A stretch of DNA of 64,000 nt from Pseudanabaena sp. (GCA_003249035.1 QBMK01000001.1:124001-188000), one strand, 5' to 3'. Shown: positions 8,841-17,742, numbered from the stretch's first letter. Notes: a model not told the origin generated them from the letters alone. Translations and numbers: made by a program.

Positions 8841-9968
8841 CTAGGGGAAATCATATTTAGCGGTTACGAGGCGATATTTACCGCTCGCAGTATCTTCGAT
8901 CGGTTTAAATTTGTAATCTTTGACCGCATCTCTAGCAATATCATCTAGCTCCTTACTGCCACTTGACTTTAAATATCTAGTTTGCACTTCACCTTTAGGA
9001 TCTACAAGCCACATAAAAGTGACGGTGCCTTTTTTCCCAGGAACATTGGTAACCTTTGGCGGAATCCATGCCACTCCTTTTTCTCTATTAAGATCGGGAT
9101 CAGATATCAAGGCATTATCAGGAGCAATTTGTGTATTCCTAATTAAGTTTTTGGACAATAAATCAATGATTTGCTTGTCGCTGGTATAAAGCACTGCAAC
9201 ATTGCCAATCTCTTTCTCTTTGCGAGCATCAGTAGCAGAATTAGATGATTCGGTTCCTTGTATGTTTGTCGAAACTTTACTAGGATCTTTACTATTGTCA
9301 GTATTTTTAGTCGTGGGTGGAGGAGAAGCTATGGGGTTTTTTGGACCACCATTTTGAAACTCAGGCTTGATATTTGAAGGCTTAACAGGAGTCGTGTTAT
9401 CGATCTTTCCTGATTGCGTAAAACTGGGTAGATCTGGATTCTTGGGTGGTGTAGATGCAGGAGTTTGCGGTTTCACAAACTTTGGTGTATCAGGGGTATT
9501 GGGAAATGGAGGTACTGAGAAAGGTTCTGTAACTGGAGGCAAACCATCAAAACTACTGAGGCTGTCTAAGTCCAATGTAGTTAAAGGGCTGCTAGACGAT
9601 ATATCGGGAAATGTGTTTAGTGGTAAGCCAGTTTTGGGTGCCGACTTGACGAATAGGTCACTAAAGACATTCGATTTTGAGCTGGTAGACAATTGCTTAG
9701 GAGGCAACTTGACAACAGGAAGCGTTGAAACTATTACTTCAGGAGGTTCTGCTTTTTTGAGTGGATTTGGCGTGACGAAAGCAAAGGCAGTATGAATTCC
9801 GACAGAACCAACCACGAGCACCCAAAATGGATGCTGCATGATCAGACGACCTGATTTGGTTGCAAATTGAAGCAAAAAATTCTTTGCCACAACAACATTT
9901 GCAGAGTTCAACATAGTTTTACTAGCTTGACTTACAGTTAGCTTGCTCTTCGGTTCAGTCGGCAACAT
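8841..9968 (-). CDS. TonB-family energy transducer
   Basis: 375 aa. One transmembrane helix (HPFWVLVVGSVGIHTAFAFV, about residues 44-63) is followed by a long Pro/Ser/Thr-rich periplasmic spacer. A C-terminal TonB domain follows (GTVTFMWLVDPKGEVQTRYLKSSG...LDDIARDAVKDYKFKP). TonB couples the inner-membrane proton gradient to active transport through outer-membrane receptors. The gene lies 50 bp downstream of exbD on the same strand, as expected for a TonB-ExbD pair, but no exbB is present in the window. About 40 residues precede the membrane helix, longer than in classic TonB. Confidence 0.8.
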   Translation of the reverse strand: MLPTEPKSKLTVSQASKTMLNSANVVVAKNFLLQFATKSGRLIMQHPFWVLVVGSVGIHTAFAFVTPNPLKKAEPPEVIVSTLPVVKLPPKQLSTSSKSNVFSDLFVKSAPKTGLPLNTFPDISSSSPLTTLDLDSLSSFDGLPPVTEPFSVPPFPNTPDTPKFVKPQTPASTPPKNPDLPSFTQSGKIDNTTPVKPSNIKPEFQNGGPKNPIASPPPTTKNTDNSKDPSKVSTNIQGTESSNSATDARKEKEIGNVAVLYTSDKQIIDLLSKNLIRNTQIAPDNALISDPDLNREKGVAWIPPKVTNVPGKKGTVTFMWLVDPKGEVQTRYLKSSGSKELDDIARDAVKDYKFKPIEDTASGKYRLVTAKYDFP

Positions 9969-10018
9969 TGTTTTTTAGTATTTTGTTAAGTATAAGTTTA
10001 CAAAGCAAAGCACTTGAC

Positions 10019-10453
10019 TCAAGATCGAGACGTGGCGATCGCCACTCGATTACCTGCAATTGCCCTTAATTCTGCCAGACGGCTAATCACGATTTGATAA
10101 GAGACAGTTGAATCATCAGCACTAAGTACCACAACACCACGCTTAGAAGCTGCTAAAAAACTATTAATCTGCTGTGACAAAAGTTGAGGTGGAATTGATT
10201 TTCCGTCTTTTAGCATTTGCCCCGCAGGATCAAGGGTGATCACGAAAACATCTTCTCGCTGAAGATTCGCTGGATTTGAGTCTCCATTACTACCTTGATC
10301 GCTAATTGGCAAATCAACTCCAATCCGATTTGGTACGGTCAATGCGGCTGACAACAAGATAAAAAAGGCAAGAATCGAAAATACTACATCTAACAAAGCG
10401 GTTAGATTGATTTCAGCATTAGCCGATGCTTGGTATTTCTTACGAATTTTCAT
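10019..10453 (-). CDS. exbD: Biopolymer transport protein ExbD/TolR
   Basis: 144 aa, normal for ExbD. A short cytoplasmic N-terminus is followed by a single transmembrane helix (LTALLDVVFSILAFFILLSAAL) that contains the conserved proton-carrying aspartate in LLDVVF. The periplasmic domain is ExbD-like (DGKSIPPQLLSQQIN..., VVLSADDSTVSYQIVISRLAELRAIAGNRVAIAT). It sits between queF and the tonB-like gene, 50 bp from each, all on the minus strand, so the three may share a transcript. ExbD works as a stator unit with ExbB, which is missing here. Confidence 0.88.
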   Translation of the reverse strand: MKIRKKYQASANAEINLTALLDVVFSILAFFILLSAALTVPNRIGVDLPISDQGSNGDSNPANLQREDVFVITLDPAGQMLKDGKSIPPQLLSQQINSFLAASKRGVVVLSADDSTVSYQIVISRLAELRAIAGNRVAIATSRS

Positions 10454-10503
10454 AAATCAAATCCACTCATATCAACCTGACGAATCTAAAACTAGATTGT
10501 TTC

Positions 10504-10878
10504 TTAGGGCTTAGTGTAATTTACTTCCACAACTGTATGTACATTACCGCGAGGAGTAAAGTCACCTTTGACATTAATTCGCAAAGGATCGCCTGCTTTC
10601 ACAAAATCATCAAGAATTTGATTAACCGACTCTTCATGAGAAATAAAACGATCGCGATAACTGTTGATATACAGCTTAATTGCCTTGAGTTCTACTAATA
10701 GTAGATTGGGTGTGTAAGAAATATAAATTGTGGCAAAGTCTGGATAGCCTGAAAATGGACATTTGCTAGTAAATTCGGGAAGGGTTATTTGAATGTTGTA
10801 ATCTCTGCCGATTCGGGGATTCGGAAAAGTGGTGAGATTTGCTTCTGCGATCGCTTGTTCGCCGTACTTAACAGTCAT
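10504..10878 (-). CDS. queF: NADPH-dependent preQ0 reductase QueF
   Basis: 124 aa, the short (type I) QueF form. It reduces 7-cyano-7-deazaguanine to preQ1 in queuosine tRNA modification. The catalytic cysteine lies in FTSKCPFSGYPDFATI, and the conserved LVELKAIKLYINSYRDRFISHEESVNQILDD stretch follows. The C-terminal GDFTPRGNVHTVVEV motif is also typical. It is first in a possible operon with exbD and tonB, an association with no known pathway link. Confidence 0.95.
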   Translation of the reverse strand: MTVKYGEQAIAEANLTTFPNPRIGRDYNIQITLPEFTSKCPFSGYPDFATIYISYTPNLLLVELKAIKLYINSYRDRFISHEESVNQILDDFVKAGDPLRINVKGDFTPRGNVHTVVEVNYTKP

Positions 10879-10941
10879 GTCTGCCCTGAAATAAAATTGC
10901 GTAAGATTTACTTTAGACTTCTAGCGTAGCAAATTTAAAAC

Positions 10942-10978
10942 AAAAAAAGGAAAGGCGCTTCGCGCCCTTCCTTTTTTT
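10942..10978 (-). terminator. Terminator of hpf
   Basis: 17-bp stem (10942-10958 with 10962-10978, one mismatch), tip GGCGCTTCGCGCC. The stem has A7 on one arm and T7 on the other, so it could terminate in either direction. It lies between the end of hpf and the start of queF. Confidence 0.8.
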
Positions 10979-11015
10979 AGCAGGATGGCAAAGTGCCTTC
11001 TCCTACAAGTTGGGT

Positions 11016-11591
11016 TTAATGTTTTTTGACATCATGGGGTTGGATTACGCCATAGCCACCATGATTTCGTTCGTAGACAACATTAATTTCCCCGGTGTCG
11101 GCGTTACGAAAAACATAGAAGTCATGATCGATTAACTCCAACCGTTCAAGAGCCTCATCGACAGATAGGGCAGGCATAGCAAAGTATTTATTCCGCACGA
11201 CCTGATTTGGCAATTCAACCACACGATTGCCATTAGGCAATGGAACAGGCGGTTGCTCAACTACAGCAACACTAGTTTTAGCAGCAGAGCGATCGCTCTT
11301 GCGCTCCTTGAATTTCCGCAACTTGCGGGCAATTTTGTCAGCAACTAGGTCGATACTTGCATACAAATTCTCGCTCTTTTCCTCGGCACGGATCACTGAT
11401 CCGTTGGCGTACACAGTTACTTCAGCCGATTGACTAGAAGCAATACGAGGGTTACGAGCTACAGATAGATGGACATCCACCTCTGTAGTTAATGCTTGGA
11501 AATGGCTCACCGCTTTGTCGATCTTTTGCTCGACATACTCGCGTATGGCTTCCGTGACTTCAATATTCTTGCCTTGAATTACAAGTTTCAT
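11016..11591 (-). CDS. hpf: Long-form ribosome hibernation factor (HPF/LrtA)
   Basis: 191 aa if started at the ATG at 11591 ([23 protein letters not shown]); an upstream in-frame start at 11645 would add 18 residues unlike the family. The N-terminal domain binds the 30S decoding region. A basic linker ([18 protein letters not shown]) leads to the C-terminal dimerisation domain ([42 protein letters not shown]), which forms inactive 100S ribosome dimers. In cyanobacteria the gene is known as lrtA, a light-repressed transcript with a long leader. A 400-bp gap separates it from divergent pgi, consistent with such a leader. Confidence 0.92.
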   Translation of the reverse strand: MKLVIQGKNIEVTEAIREYVEQKIDKAVSHFQALTTEVDVHLSVARNPRIASSQSAEVTVYANGSVIRAEEKSENLYASIDLVADKIARKLRKFKERKSDRSAAKTSVAVVEQPPVPLPNGNRVVELPNQVVRNKYFAMPALSVDEALERLELIDHDFYVFRNADTGEINVVYERNHGGYGVIQPHDVKKH

Positions 11592-11801
11592 CTCTATGAC
11601 CTCGCTTCTGAGTTCCAAATCAGCTAAAAAATTTGAAACGCGCAATCTTGTTTTTAATTACCCCATTGCGCTGGATTGCTGATTTGGCTATGAGATCACC
11701 ATAACATTTTGCTAGTGTCACCAAATCAATTTCGATGCACTTCTTAACGTAGACTTAATAACCAATTTTGGCGTTTTTATCGCTTATAGTGCTAGAAATC
11801 C

Positions 11802-11850
11802 CAAATTTGTTAAAGTTGCGCCCCTGTGGGGCGCAACTTTAACAAATTTG
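11802..11850. repeat. Perfect 23-bp hairpin between divergent hpf and pgi
   Basis: Arms 11802-11824 and 11828-11850 are exact complements with loop TGT and tip GCGCCCC. Both flanking genes are transcribed away from it, so it cannot be an ordinary terminator of either. The rest of the 400-bp gap (11592-11991) shows no gene and must hold both promoters. Confidence 0.7.
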
Positions 11851-11991
11851 AGTAATTTATTTTGCCCAAATACTTACAAAAAACAGTAGCGATCTCAATA
11901 TGTAGGAATAACAGCAAACAAGGTTGCTTGTTATCACTTACGATTGGGTTTATGCATCTAAGCTATCCAGAAAAAGCAAAGTGAGGTTCGT

Positions 11992-13581
11992 ATGAGTTCG
12001 GCTGTGGAACTGTGGCAACGTTATCAAGACTGGCTGTACTACCACTCAGAGTTGGGTCTGTACGTAGATATCAGTCGGATCAGGTTTACGCCAGACTTTG
12101 TGACACAGATACAACCTAAGTTTGACAAGGCTTTCGCAGATATGAAAGCGTTAGAGTTAGGCGCGATCGCTAATCCTGATGAACAACGTATGGTCGGGCA
12201 TTACTGGTTGCGATCTCCTGAAATCGCTCCTACTGCAGAATTGCGTAACGATATCACTGAGACTCTGCAACGCATTGAAGATTTTACAAAGAAGATACAT
12301 TCTGGGAGCGTTCATCCCCCGACTGCGCCAAAGTTTACAGATATTCTGTCGATTGGTATCGGTGGTTCAGCTTTAGGTCCACAATTTGTTGCCCAATGTT
12401 TTGCTAGAGCCGATGTCCCACTCAAAATAAGTTTTATCGATAACTCCGATCCCGATGGGATCGACCTAGTGCTTGACCTATTGGGCGATCGTCTTAGCAC
12501 TACATTGGTGTTAGTTATTTCCAAGTCTGGCGGTACTCCTGAAGCTGCAAATGGCATGAAAGAAGCTGAGTTTGCCTTTAAAAAAGCAGGTTTGGATTTT
12601 GCAAAACATGCGATCGCGATTACAGGTGTTGGTAGTGCATTGGAGAAATATGCGATCTCTAATGGCTGGCTCGATCAATTCCCCATGTATGACTGGATTG
12701 GCGGCAGGACCTCAGAACTCTCGGCAGTTGGCCTATTGCCTGCGGCATTGCAAGGCATTGATATTCGCGAAATGCTGCGCGGTGCAAGTTTGATGGATGC
12801 TGCCACTCGCATCGAAAATATTCACCAAAATCCTGCAGCTCTTTTGGCGATGTCATGGTATTTCACGGGCAACGGTAAGGGCGAAAAAGATATGGTGGTC
12901 TTGCCCTACAAGGATCGACTTTTGTTGTTTAGTCGATATTTGCAACAACTTGTCATGGAATCTCTCGGTAAAGAGAAAGATCTCGATGGCAATACTGTCT
13001 ATCAGGGAATCGCCGTTTACGGAAACAAAGGCTCTACCGATCAACATGCCTACGTACAGCAACTGCGCGAAGGTGTACCAAACTTTTTTGCAACCTTTAT
13101 CGAAGTTTTACAGGATTCCGCGAAGCCTCATCCCGAGGTCGAAGTTGGAGTCGTTACAGGCGATTATTTACTAGGATTCCTGCAAGGCACTCGCAGTGCC
13201 CTGTATGACAACGGGAGAGACTCTATCACGGTGACGATCCCCGTTGTCTCTGAGCTTACAGTTGGTGCATTAATTGCTCTTTATGAGAGAGCCGTAAGCT
13301 TTTATGCTTCTTTGGTGAATATTAATGCTTATCATCAACCAGGCGTTGAAGCTGGGAAAAAAGCTGGTGCAAAAGTACTGGCTTTGCAAATGAAACTTGT
13401 TGACGCATTGAAATCATCAAGCGTTTCTCTTTCATTAGCAGAAATTGCTTCTCAAATAGGCGCTTTGGATGAGATCGAGTCTTTGTATCACATAGCTCGT
13501 CACCTCCATGCTAATTGTAAAATCTTGCTTGAAGGTGATTTGTCTAAGCCTGCAACTTTAAAAATGATGCTGCTTGTATAG
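11992..13581 (+). CDS. pgi: Glucose-6-phosphate isomerase
   Basis: 529 aa, the usual cyanobacterial length. It interconverts glucose 6-phosphate and fructose 6-phosphate in glycolysis, gluconeogenesis and the oxidative pentose phosphate route. Motifs include [31 protein letters not shown] (phosphate-binding serines), [19 protein letters not shown] and [18 protein letters not shown], which carries a catalytic histidine. The C-terminal [15 protein letters not shown] region is conserved. A GTGAGG ribosome binding site precedes the ATG. An unusual array of hairpins follows the stop codon. Confidence 0.97.
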   Translation: MSSAVELWQRYQDWLYYHSELGLYVDISRIRFTPDFVTQIQPKFDKAFADMKALELGAIANPDEQRMVGHYWLRSPEIAPTAELRNDITETLQRIEDFTKKIHSGSVHPPTAPKFTDILSIGIGGSALGPQFVAQCFARADVPLKISFIDNSDPDGIDLVLDLLGDRLSTTLVLVISKSGGTPEAANGMKEAEFAFKKAGLDFAKHAIAITGVGSALEKYAISNGWLDQFPMYDWIGGRTSELSAVGLLPAALQGIDIREMLRGASLMDAATRIENIHQNPAALLAMSWYFTGNGKGEKDMVVLPYKDRLLLFSRYLQQLVMESLGKEKDLDGNTVYQGIAVYGNKGSTDQHAYVQQLREGVPNFFATFIEVLQDSAKPHPEVEVGVVTGDYLLGFLQGTRSALYDNGRDSITVTIPVVSELTVGALIALYERAVSFYASLVNINAYHQPGVEAGKKAGAKVLALQMKLVDALKSSSVSLSLAEIASQIGALDEIESLYHIARHLHANCKILLEGDLSKPATLKMMLLV

Positions 13582-13734
13582 ACAGTAAGGATAGATAATA
13601 GCTGTGCTTTGCACCGCCATTATCTATCCTTACTGTCAAACCAAATTATTGTGTTTTCAGTGTCGCAGGTGGTGAAAACACAATAATTGGTTTTGAAGAA
13701 AGTCCGTATTTAACTGACTTTCTTCAAAACCAAT
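13581..13734 (+). terminator. Three successive hairpins after pgi, two sharing an arm
   Basis: Hairpin 1 pairs 13581-13599 with 13619-13637 exactly, with a second GTGC/GCAC stem inside its loop. Hairpin 2 pairs 13638-13657 with 13675-13694 (one bulge). Hairpin 3 pairs 13686-13704 with 13716-13734 exactly, followed by a T-run. Hairpins 2 and 3 both need ATTGGTTTT at 13686-13694, so they are mutually exclusive, as in attenuators. The rest of the 319-bp gap before 13901 is AT-rich with no gene seen. Confidence 0.7.
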
Positions 13735-13900
13735 TTTTATAATTAAAATTGCTGGTAATATCACGATTTCTATGCAAATCTTAAAATTACTACTTCTTAA
13801 ATTTACTACTTCTTAAATTTTTTAATTAGCATTACTATTTTTACGAAAGAATCTGCAAGAATATGACTTCTTACGTTTTATCCAGTTACCGAGGTTAAAT

Positions 13901-14431
13901 GTGAAGAAAATTTTACTTTTCTTTAGCGAACTCAATAATAGTGACCTTGACTGGTTTGTCCAGAAAGGGAAGAGAGAGATAATTGCAACTGATCGTGCAT
14001 TAATCCGAGAAGGTCAGATCAGTGAAGCTTTATACATTGTTGTAAGCGGCGCATTTAGTGTTGAGATTGAGTCACAAGATCACAAAGAACTTGCCAGAAT
14101 TTCTGAAGGAGAAATTGTTGGTGAAGTTTCTTTTATTGACACCAGACCGCCCCTTGCCAGTGTTCGAGCGCTAGAAGAATGTATTGTATTATCAATACCA
14201 AGAGTTCAACTCTTATCAAAATTGCTACAAGATACAAACTTTTCATCGCGATTTTATCGCGCTATTTGTCTTTGCCTTTCTGATCGCTTACGCGGGACAG
14301 TTAGTCGCTTAGGATATGGTTATGATCTAGATGAACTAGAATCACATCTAAGTGGATTTGGTCAGTCTATGTTAGGGAACTTAGAACTAGCCGAAGCAAA
14401 GTTTAATTGGTTGATTAAAAATGTTCGCTGA
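13901..14431 (+). CDS. Cyclic nucleotide-binding domain protein
   Basis: 176 aa, starting at GTG. It is a single CRP-type beta-barrel: LIREGQISEALYIVVSGAFSVEIES, GEIVGEVSFIDTRPPLASVRALEECIVLSI. The phosphate-binding cassette normally reads GE(L/I)xxx.R.A(T/S); here GEVSFIDTRPPLASV keeps the glutamate and arginine, so cAMP or cGMP binding is plausible. There is no C-terminal helix-turn-helix, so it is not a Crp-type transcription factor. It probably acts as a stand-alone sensor or regulatory subunit. The cyclase at the right end of the window shows that the organism makes a cyclic nucleotide. Confidence 0.8.
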   Translation: MKKILLFFSELNNSDLDWFVQKGKREIIATDRALIREGQISEALYIVVSGAFSVEIESQDHKELARISEGEIVGEVSFIDTRPPLASVRALEECIVLSIPRVQLLSKLLQDTNFSSRFYRAICLCLSDRLRGTVSRLGYGYDLDELESHLSGFGQSMLGNLELAEAKFNWLIKNVR

Positions 14432-14450
14432 GCTTAACATTTTAAGCTAG

Positions 14451-14490
14451 CAAATCTTGATTGCATTAAAGGTCGACGCATCAAGATTTG
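14451..14490. terminator. Bidirectional hairpin between convergent genes
   Basis: CAAATCTTGAT at 14451-14461 pairs with its complement at 14480-14490 across an 18-nt loop. It separates the cNMP-binding protein gene from the convergent small membrane protein gene. No clear T-run follows. Confidence 0.45.
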
Positions 14491-14507
14491 AGCAACAAAA
14501 ATCATTT

Positions 14508-14744
14508 TTAAAATACTTGAAAAATAGTAGCGCCAAGCATCGCTTCGACAACTGTTGCAATAACTAGCCCTGTCCAAAGTCTTCCTACAGCTTTACTAAA
14601 ACCGAGGGCATTGTCTTCGCGACTTGCCGTAAAAAACATTGACCAAGCTTGAGTTTCACTTAAGCGAGCAAATTGATTAAAATCTTCACGAAAAGCGATC
14701 GGGGTAAAAAGATCTTTGCCGCTAAAGTCAAATTTAGTTTCCAT
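14508..14744 (-). CDS. Small single-helix membrane protein
   Basis: 78 aa from the ATG at 14744, which has a GAAGAA ribosome binding site; a TTG at 14774 would add 10 residues. The hydrophilic N-terminus (FDFSGKDLFTPIAFREDFNQFARLSETQAW) is followed by one C-terminal hydrophobic helix (RLWTGLVIATVVEAMLGATIFQVF). Size and layout recall the small thylakoid proteins of cyanobacteria, but the chlorophyll-binding ExxNGRxAM signature of Hli proteins is absent. Function is not recognised. Confidence 0.6.
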   Translation of the reverse strand: METKFDFSGKDLFTPIAFREDFNQFARLSETQAWSMFFTASREDNALGFSKAVGRLWTGLVIATVVEAMLGATIFQVF

Positions 14745-14835
14745 GATTTCTTCTGAAGAATTTACTTGATACAACTATCTTAACAATTGTTTACAATCAA
14801 AGACAATATCTCTTAGGTTTACTCTGATGTTGCAA

Positions 14836-14882
14836 TTAGACATAGAAAAGGCGGCACAATGTGCCGCCTTTTCTATGTCTAA
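14836..14882 (-). terminator. Perfect 22-bp hairpin after accB
   Basis: Arms 14836-14857 and 14861-14882 are exact complements with loop AAT and tip GCGGCAC. It lies 26 bp beyond the accB stop and separates the efp-accB transcript from the next minus-strand gene. Confidence 0.7.
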
Positions 14883-14907
14883 TGTACAAATGCAAAGAGC
14901 CTATTCT

Positions 14908-15399
14908 TTAATTTGCTTCTATTCGCATCAAAACTTGACCATACTCAACTGGTTGAGTATTTTCTACTAGAATTTCAACGATTTTGCCAGATGCTTCTGA
15001 TTCAATCTCATTCATTAGCTTCATCGCTTCGATGATGCATACTGGTTGACCTTTTTTGACTGCATCGCCAATCTCGACAAATGCAGACTCATCAGGTCCC
15101 GGCGAGCGATAGAAAGTACCAACCATAGGCGATGTGATTTCAGTCAGCTTTTTGGAAGGAAGAGAATCAGCGATCGTGGTGGTATTCGTAACAGGAATTT
15201 GAGACGGTTGCTCGATCGCAGTTGATGGAACTGTAGAAACGACAGGAGCTGCTGGAATTGCTACCGGTGTTGCCGCAACTCTATTTTCACTTTTACGGAT
15301 ACTCAGACGGACATCGCCTGATTCTAGAGTCAGCTCGGTAATATCCGTCTTATTTAGAATCGTGACTAATTCACGTACTTGCTCTAAGCTAAATTCCAC
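14908..15399 (-). CDS. accB: Biotin carboxyl carrier protein of acetyl-CoA carboxylase
   Basis: 163 aa. The N-terminal helical region is [36 protein letters not shown] Pro/Ala/Thr linker leads to a biotinyl domain with the biotinylated lysine in [11 protein letters not shown] and the thumb region [25 protein letters not shown]. It carries the carboxyl group during malonyl-CoA synthesis for fatty acids. It starts on the base next to the efp stop, an efp-accB pair conserved in cyanobacteria, and is probably co-transcribed with efp. Confidence 0.97.
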   Translation of the reverse strand: MEFSLEQVRELVTILNKTDITELTLESGDVRLSIRKSENRVAATPVAIPAAPVVSTVPSTAIEQPSQIPVTNTTTIADSLPSKKLTEITSPMVGTFYRSPGPDESAFVEIGDAVKKGQPVCIIEAMKLMNEIESEASGKIVEILVENTQPVEYGQVLMRIEAN

Positions 15400-15960
15400 C
15401 TAATTTTCACGTCCTAAATACGTGTCTTCACGAGTATCTATTTTGATGCGATCGCCAATATTCACAAATAGAGGAACGTTGATCGATGCTCCAGTTTCTA
15501 CCTTGGCAGCCTTGCTACCACCTGTTGCAGTGTCACCTTTTAAGCCGGGATCGGTTTCGATCACTTCGAGGACGACAGTGTTTGGGAGTTCCACTTCAAT
15601 AATTCTTTCACCCCAGCGCACGACATTGACTTCCATGCCTTCTTTAATGTACTTGACGCGAGTACCAATCTGGGCTGCAGTCAAGTTCGCTTCATCAAAG
15701 CTCTGCATATCCATAAAGACATAATCATCGCCTTCTTTATAGGTGTGTTGCATTGAGCTTTTTTCTAGAACAGCTTGAGGGAGTGTCTCACCAGCTCGAA
15801 AGGTTTTTTCTAAGGTTTTACCTGTCATGGCGCTTTTAAGCGTGGTGCGAACAAATGCCGAACCTTTACCTGGCTTAACGTGTAAAAATTCAACTACACG
15901 CCAGACTTCGCCATCAAGTTCAATTGTTACACCGGGTCGAAAATCGTTACTAGAGATCAT
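15400..15960 (-). CDS. efp: Translation elongation factor P
   Basis: 186 aa from the ATG at 15960 ([20 protein letters not shown]), the family length. The frame stays open upstream to 16056, but those 32 codons do not fit the family and run into a palindrome. EF-P binds between the P and E sites and rescues ribosomes stalled at polyproline. The modified-residue loop reads [10 protein letters not shown], with lysine at the tip. The OB domains ([47 protein letters not shown]) are complete. Confidence 0.97.
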   Translation of the reverse strand: MISSNDFRPGVTIELDGEVWRVVEFLHVKPGKGSAFVRTTLKSAMTGKTLEKTFRAGETLPQAVLEKSSMQHTYKEGDDYVFMDMQSFDEANLTAAQIGTRVKYIKEGMEVNVVRWGERIIEVELPNTVVLEVIETDPGLKGDTATGGSKAAKVETGASINVPLFVNIGDRIKIDTREDTYLGREN

Positions 15961-16035
15961 TGCAGGTTGAGTAATAGCCAGAGACAATTTTAGCCTAGCG
16001 ATGTAACCTTTGCGACAAAAAATATTAAAACCAAT

Positions 16036-16076
16036 ATAAAAGTAGGAGGCAAGCAATGCTTGCCTCCTACTTTTAT
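16036..16076. repeat. Perfect 20-bp palindrome between divergent efp and trxA
   Basis: Arms 16036-16055 and 16057-16076 are exact complements around a single central base. Both genes are transcribed away from it, so it is not a conventional terminator. It ends 43 bp before the trxA start codon and would lie in or near both promoters. Confidence 0.65.
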
Positions 16077-16102
16077 GGCAATTGTTATAGAATTGAGTTT
16101 TT

Positions 16103-16119
16103 AGAGGAGCGATCGCCCC
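16103..16119 (+). promoter_or_regulatory. trxA ribosome binding site with HIP1 spacer
   Basis: AGAGGAG at 16103-16109 is a strong Shine-Dalgarno sequence. The spacer to the ATG at 16120 is filled by the HIP1 octamer GCGATCGC (16109-16116), which overlaps the last G. Confidence 0.6.
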
Positions 16120-16437
16120 ATGTCAGTAAAAAAACAGTTTGGTAGTTTTGACGAATTGTTGGAAAGTTCAGAATTGCCTGTACTTGTAGACTTTTATGCA
16201 CCTTGGTGTGGTCCTTGTCAGCTCATGACAGGGATTTTGGACAAAGTTAGTGAAAAAATGAAAGACAAAGTTCAGATTGTGAAGATCAATACTGATAATT
16301 ATCCCGATCTAGCCTCGCAGTATAAAGTTTATGCTTTGCCAACTTTGGTTTTGTTTAAGGATGGAGCTCCTGTTGATCGAGTTGAGGGGGTAATTCAAGC
16401 CGATCAATTATGCGATCGCATATCTGTTCATACATAG
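16120..16437 (+). CDS. trxA: Thioredoxin
   Basis: 105 aa, single thioredoxin fold with the redox-active WCGPC motif in [12 protein letters not shown] and the cis-proline in [11 protein letters not shown]. It reduces protein disulfides using electrons from thioredoxin reductases. There is no signal peptide, so it is cytoplasmic. The sequence differs somewhat from the main m-type thioredoxin (it begins [21 protein letters not shown]), fitting one of the other cyanobacterial Trx classes. It is followed directly by a shared terminator. Confidence 0.93.
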   Translation: MSVKKQFGSFDELLESSELPVLVDFYAPWCGPCQLMTGILDKVSEKMKDKVQIVKINTDNYPDLASQYKVYALPTLVLFKDGAPVDRVEGVIQADQLCDRISVHT

Positions 16438-16438
16438 T

Positions 16439-16470
16439 AAAAAAAAGCACTCTTACGGGTGCTTTTTTTT
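16439..16470. terminator. Bidirectional terminator between trxA and the CobW gene
   Basis: AAAAAAAAGCAC (16439-16450) pairs with GTGCTTTTTTTT (16459-16470). The A-run and T-run let it serve both convergent genes. Confidence 0.85.
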
Positions 16471-16473
16471 GAC

Positions 16474-17589
16474 TTAGACAAGACAGTCGGTCAGTTTTTC
16501 TAAAAGGTCTTCACGGTGCAAATTACGACCGATGATCACTAGTTGATTTTTTAAAGCTTTGCCACGATCATCTGTTTTAAGTTCGTAGCGCTTGCCACTG
16601 AGTTGAAAAACATACCGATTGTCAATATTTGCAAAGCATAAAATACCCTTGGCACGAAAAACATCGATTGGTAATTGCTTGTCAAGAAAGTTCTGAAATT
16701 TATCAAGATCAAAGGCGCGATCGCTTTGAAATGAAATTGAGATAAAACCATCGTTTTCTAGGTGATTTGAATGGTGATGATGATCATGGTCGTGATGATC
16801 ATGTTGGCAATTGGCATCGTGGCTATGTTCATGGGCATCAGCGTTGCCTTGGTGGTGGTGGGTGTGATCGCCATGATCGTGATCATCGGTCTTTTGACTG
16901 GACTCTTCGGCAGCAGCGATCGCTGATTGGTCAATCTGAATATCAAGAATTAGCGGTAATGGCACAACTCCCAAATGAGATCGCAAAATTCTGGCTTTAG
17001 TCTTGGTTTTGTTAATGTAAGTTTCTAATTCTTGAAGCTTTTCTTCAGCAACTAAATCGGTTTTATTGAGAATAATGATGTCGCCATACATGATTTGGGC
17101 ATAGGCAGCATCACTATTGAAATGCTCTGAGGTAAAGGCTTCGGAGTCAACTACGGTCAATATGGAATCGAGGCGCGTTAAGTGCTGTAGTTCTGTGCCT
17201 AAAAATGTCAAGGCGATCGGCAGAGGATCGGCAACACCAGTCGTTTCAATAATCATGTAATCAATGCGATCGCCTTTTTCAAGGACGCTATAAACAGCAT
17301 CAACTAGACCATCATTGATTGTGCAGCAAATACAGCCATTGCTGAGCTCCATCATGTTTTCGTCAACCGAAACCAACAACTGACTATCAATGTTGATGTC
17401 GCCGAATTCATTTACTAAAACCGCAACCTTCAAATCCAGTTGGTTTTGTAAAATGTGATTGAGTAAGGTGGTCTTACCACTGCCTAAAAAACCTGTAATA
17501 ATCGTAACTGGCATCCCGCGTTTGGGAACATCCAAATCAATATTGTCTGGGGTAATTTCTTGTTTAACAATGCGATCGGAAGTGAACAT
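16474..17589 (-). CDS. CobW/COG0523 GTPase with His-rich metal-binding segment
   Basis: 371 aa G3E-family GTPase, a class of metallochaperones for zinc or other transition metals. Visible motifs are the P-loop GFLGSGKTTLLNHIL, the metal-binding CICCTI, the switch ETTGVADP and the base-specificity NKTD. A very His/Asp-rich insertion (about residues 229-271) precedes the CobW C-terminal domain (ISISFQSDRAFDLDKFQNFLDKQLPIDVFRAKGILCF). The His-rich stretch and the lack of cobalamin genes nearby argue for metal delivery rather than B12 synthesis. Confidence 0.92.
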   Translation of the reverse strand: MFTSDRIVKQEITPDNIDLDVPKRGMPVTIITGFLGSGKTTLLNHILQNQLDLKVAVLVNEFGDINIDSQLLVSVDENMMELSNGCICCTINDGLVDAVYSVLEKGDRIDYMIIETTGVADPLPIALTFLGTELQHLTRLDSILTVVDSEAFTSEHFNSDAAYAQIMYGDIIILNKTDLVAEEKLQELETYINKTKTKARILRSHLGVVPLPLILDIQIDQSAIAAAEESSQKTDDHDHGDHTHHHQGNADAHEHSHDANCQHDHHDHDHHHHSNHLENDGFISISFQSDRAFDLDKFQNFLDKQLPIDVFRAKGILCFANIDNRYVFQLSGKRYELKTDDRGKALKNQLVIIGRNLHREDLLEKLTDCLV

Positions 17590-17742
17590 GGACTTTAGGC
17601 AAGAATAACTTTGATTTTTATTTTAGCTGATCATCATATAGCCCATCAAAACTGAACGTTACTCAACGTTTAGAGAAATTCTCACTTTTGAAGCCAAATT
17701 TTGTTTTTGCAATTGACATCCAAGCAATAAGTCAGCCAAATC

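Noticed and set aside
13901-14431. Crp-family transcription factor
   Set aside because: The cyclic nucleotide barrel is present but there is no helix-turn-helix; the protein is too short.
14508-14744. High-light-inducible protein
   Set aside because: The size and single helix fit, but the ExxNGRxAM chlorophyll-binding motif is absent.
15961-16056. N-terminal extension of efp
   Set aside because: The frame is open, but these 32 codons do not match EF-P and run into a 20-bp palindrome. The ATG at 15960 gives the family start.
16758-17000. Open frames overlapping the His-rich part of the CobW gene
   Set aside because: They are shadows of the repetitive His/Asp codons; no ribosome binding sites or known families.
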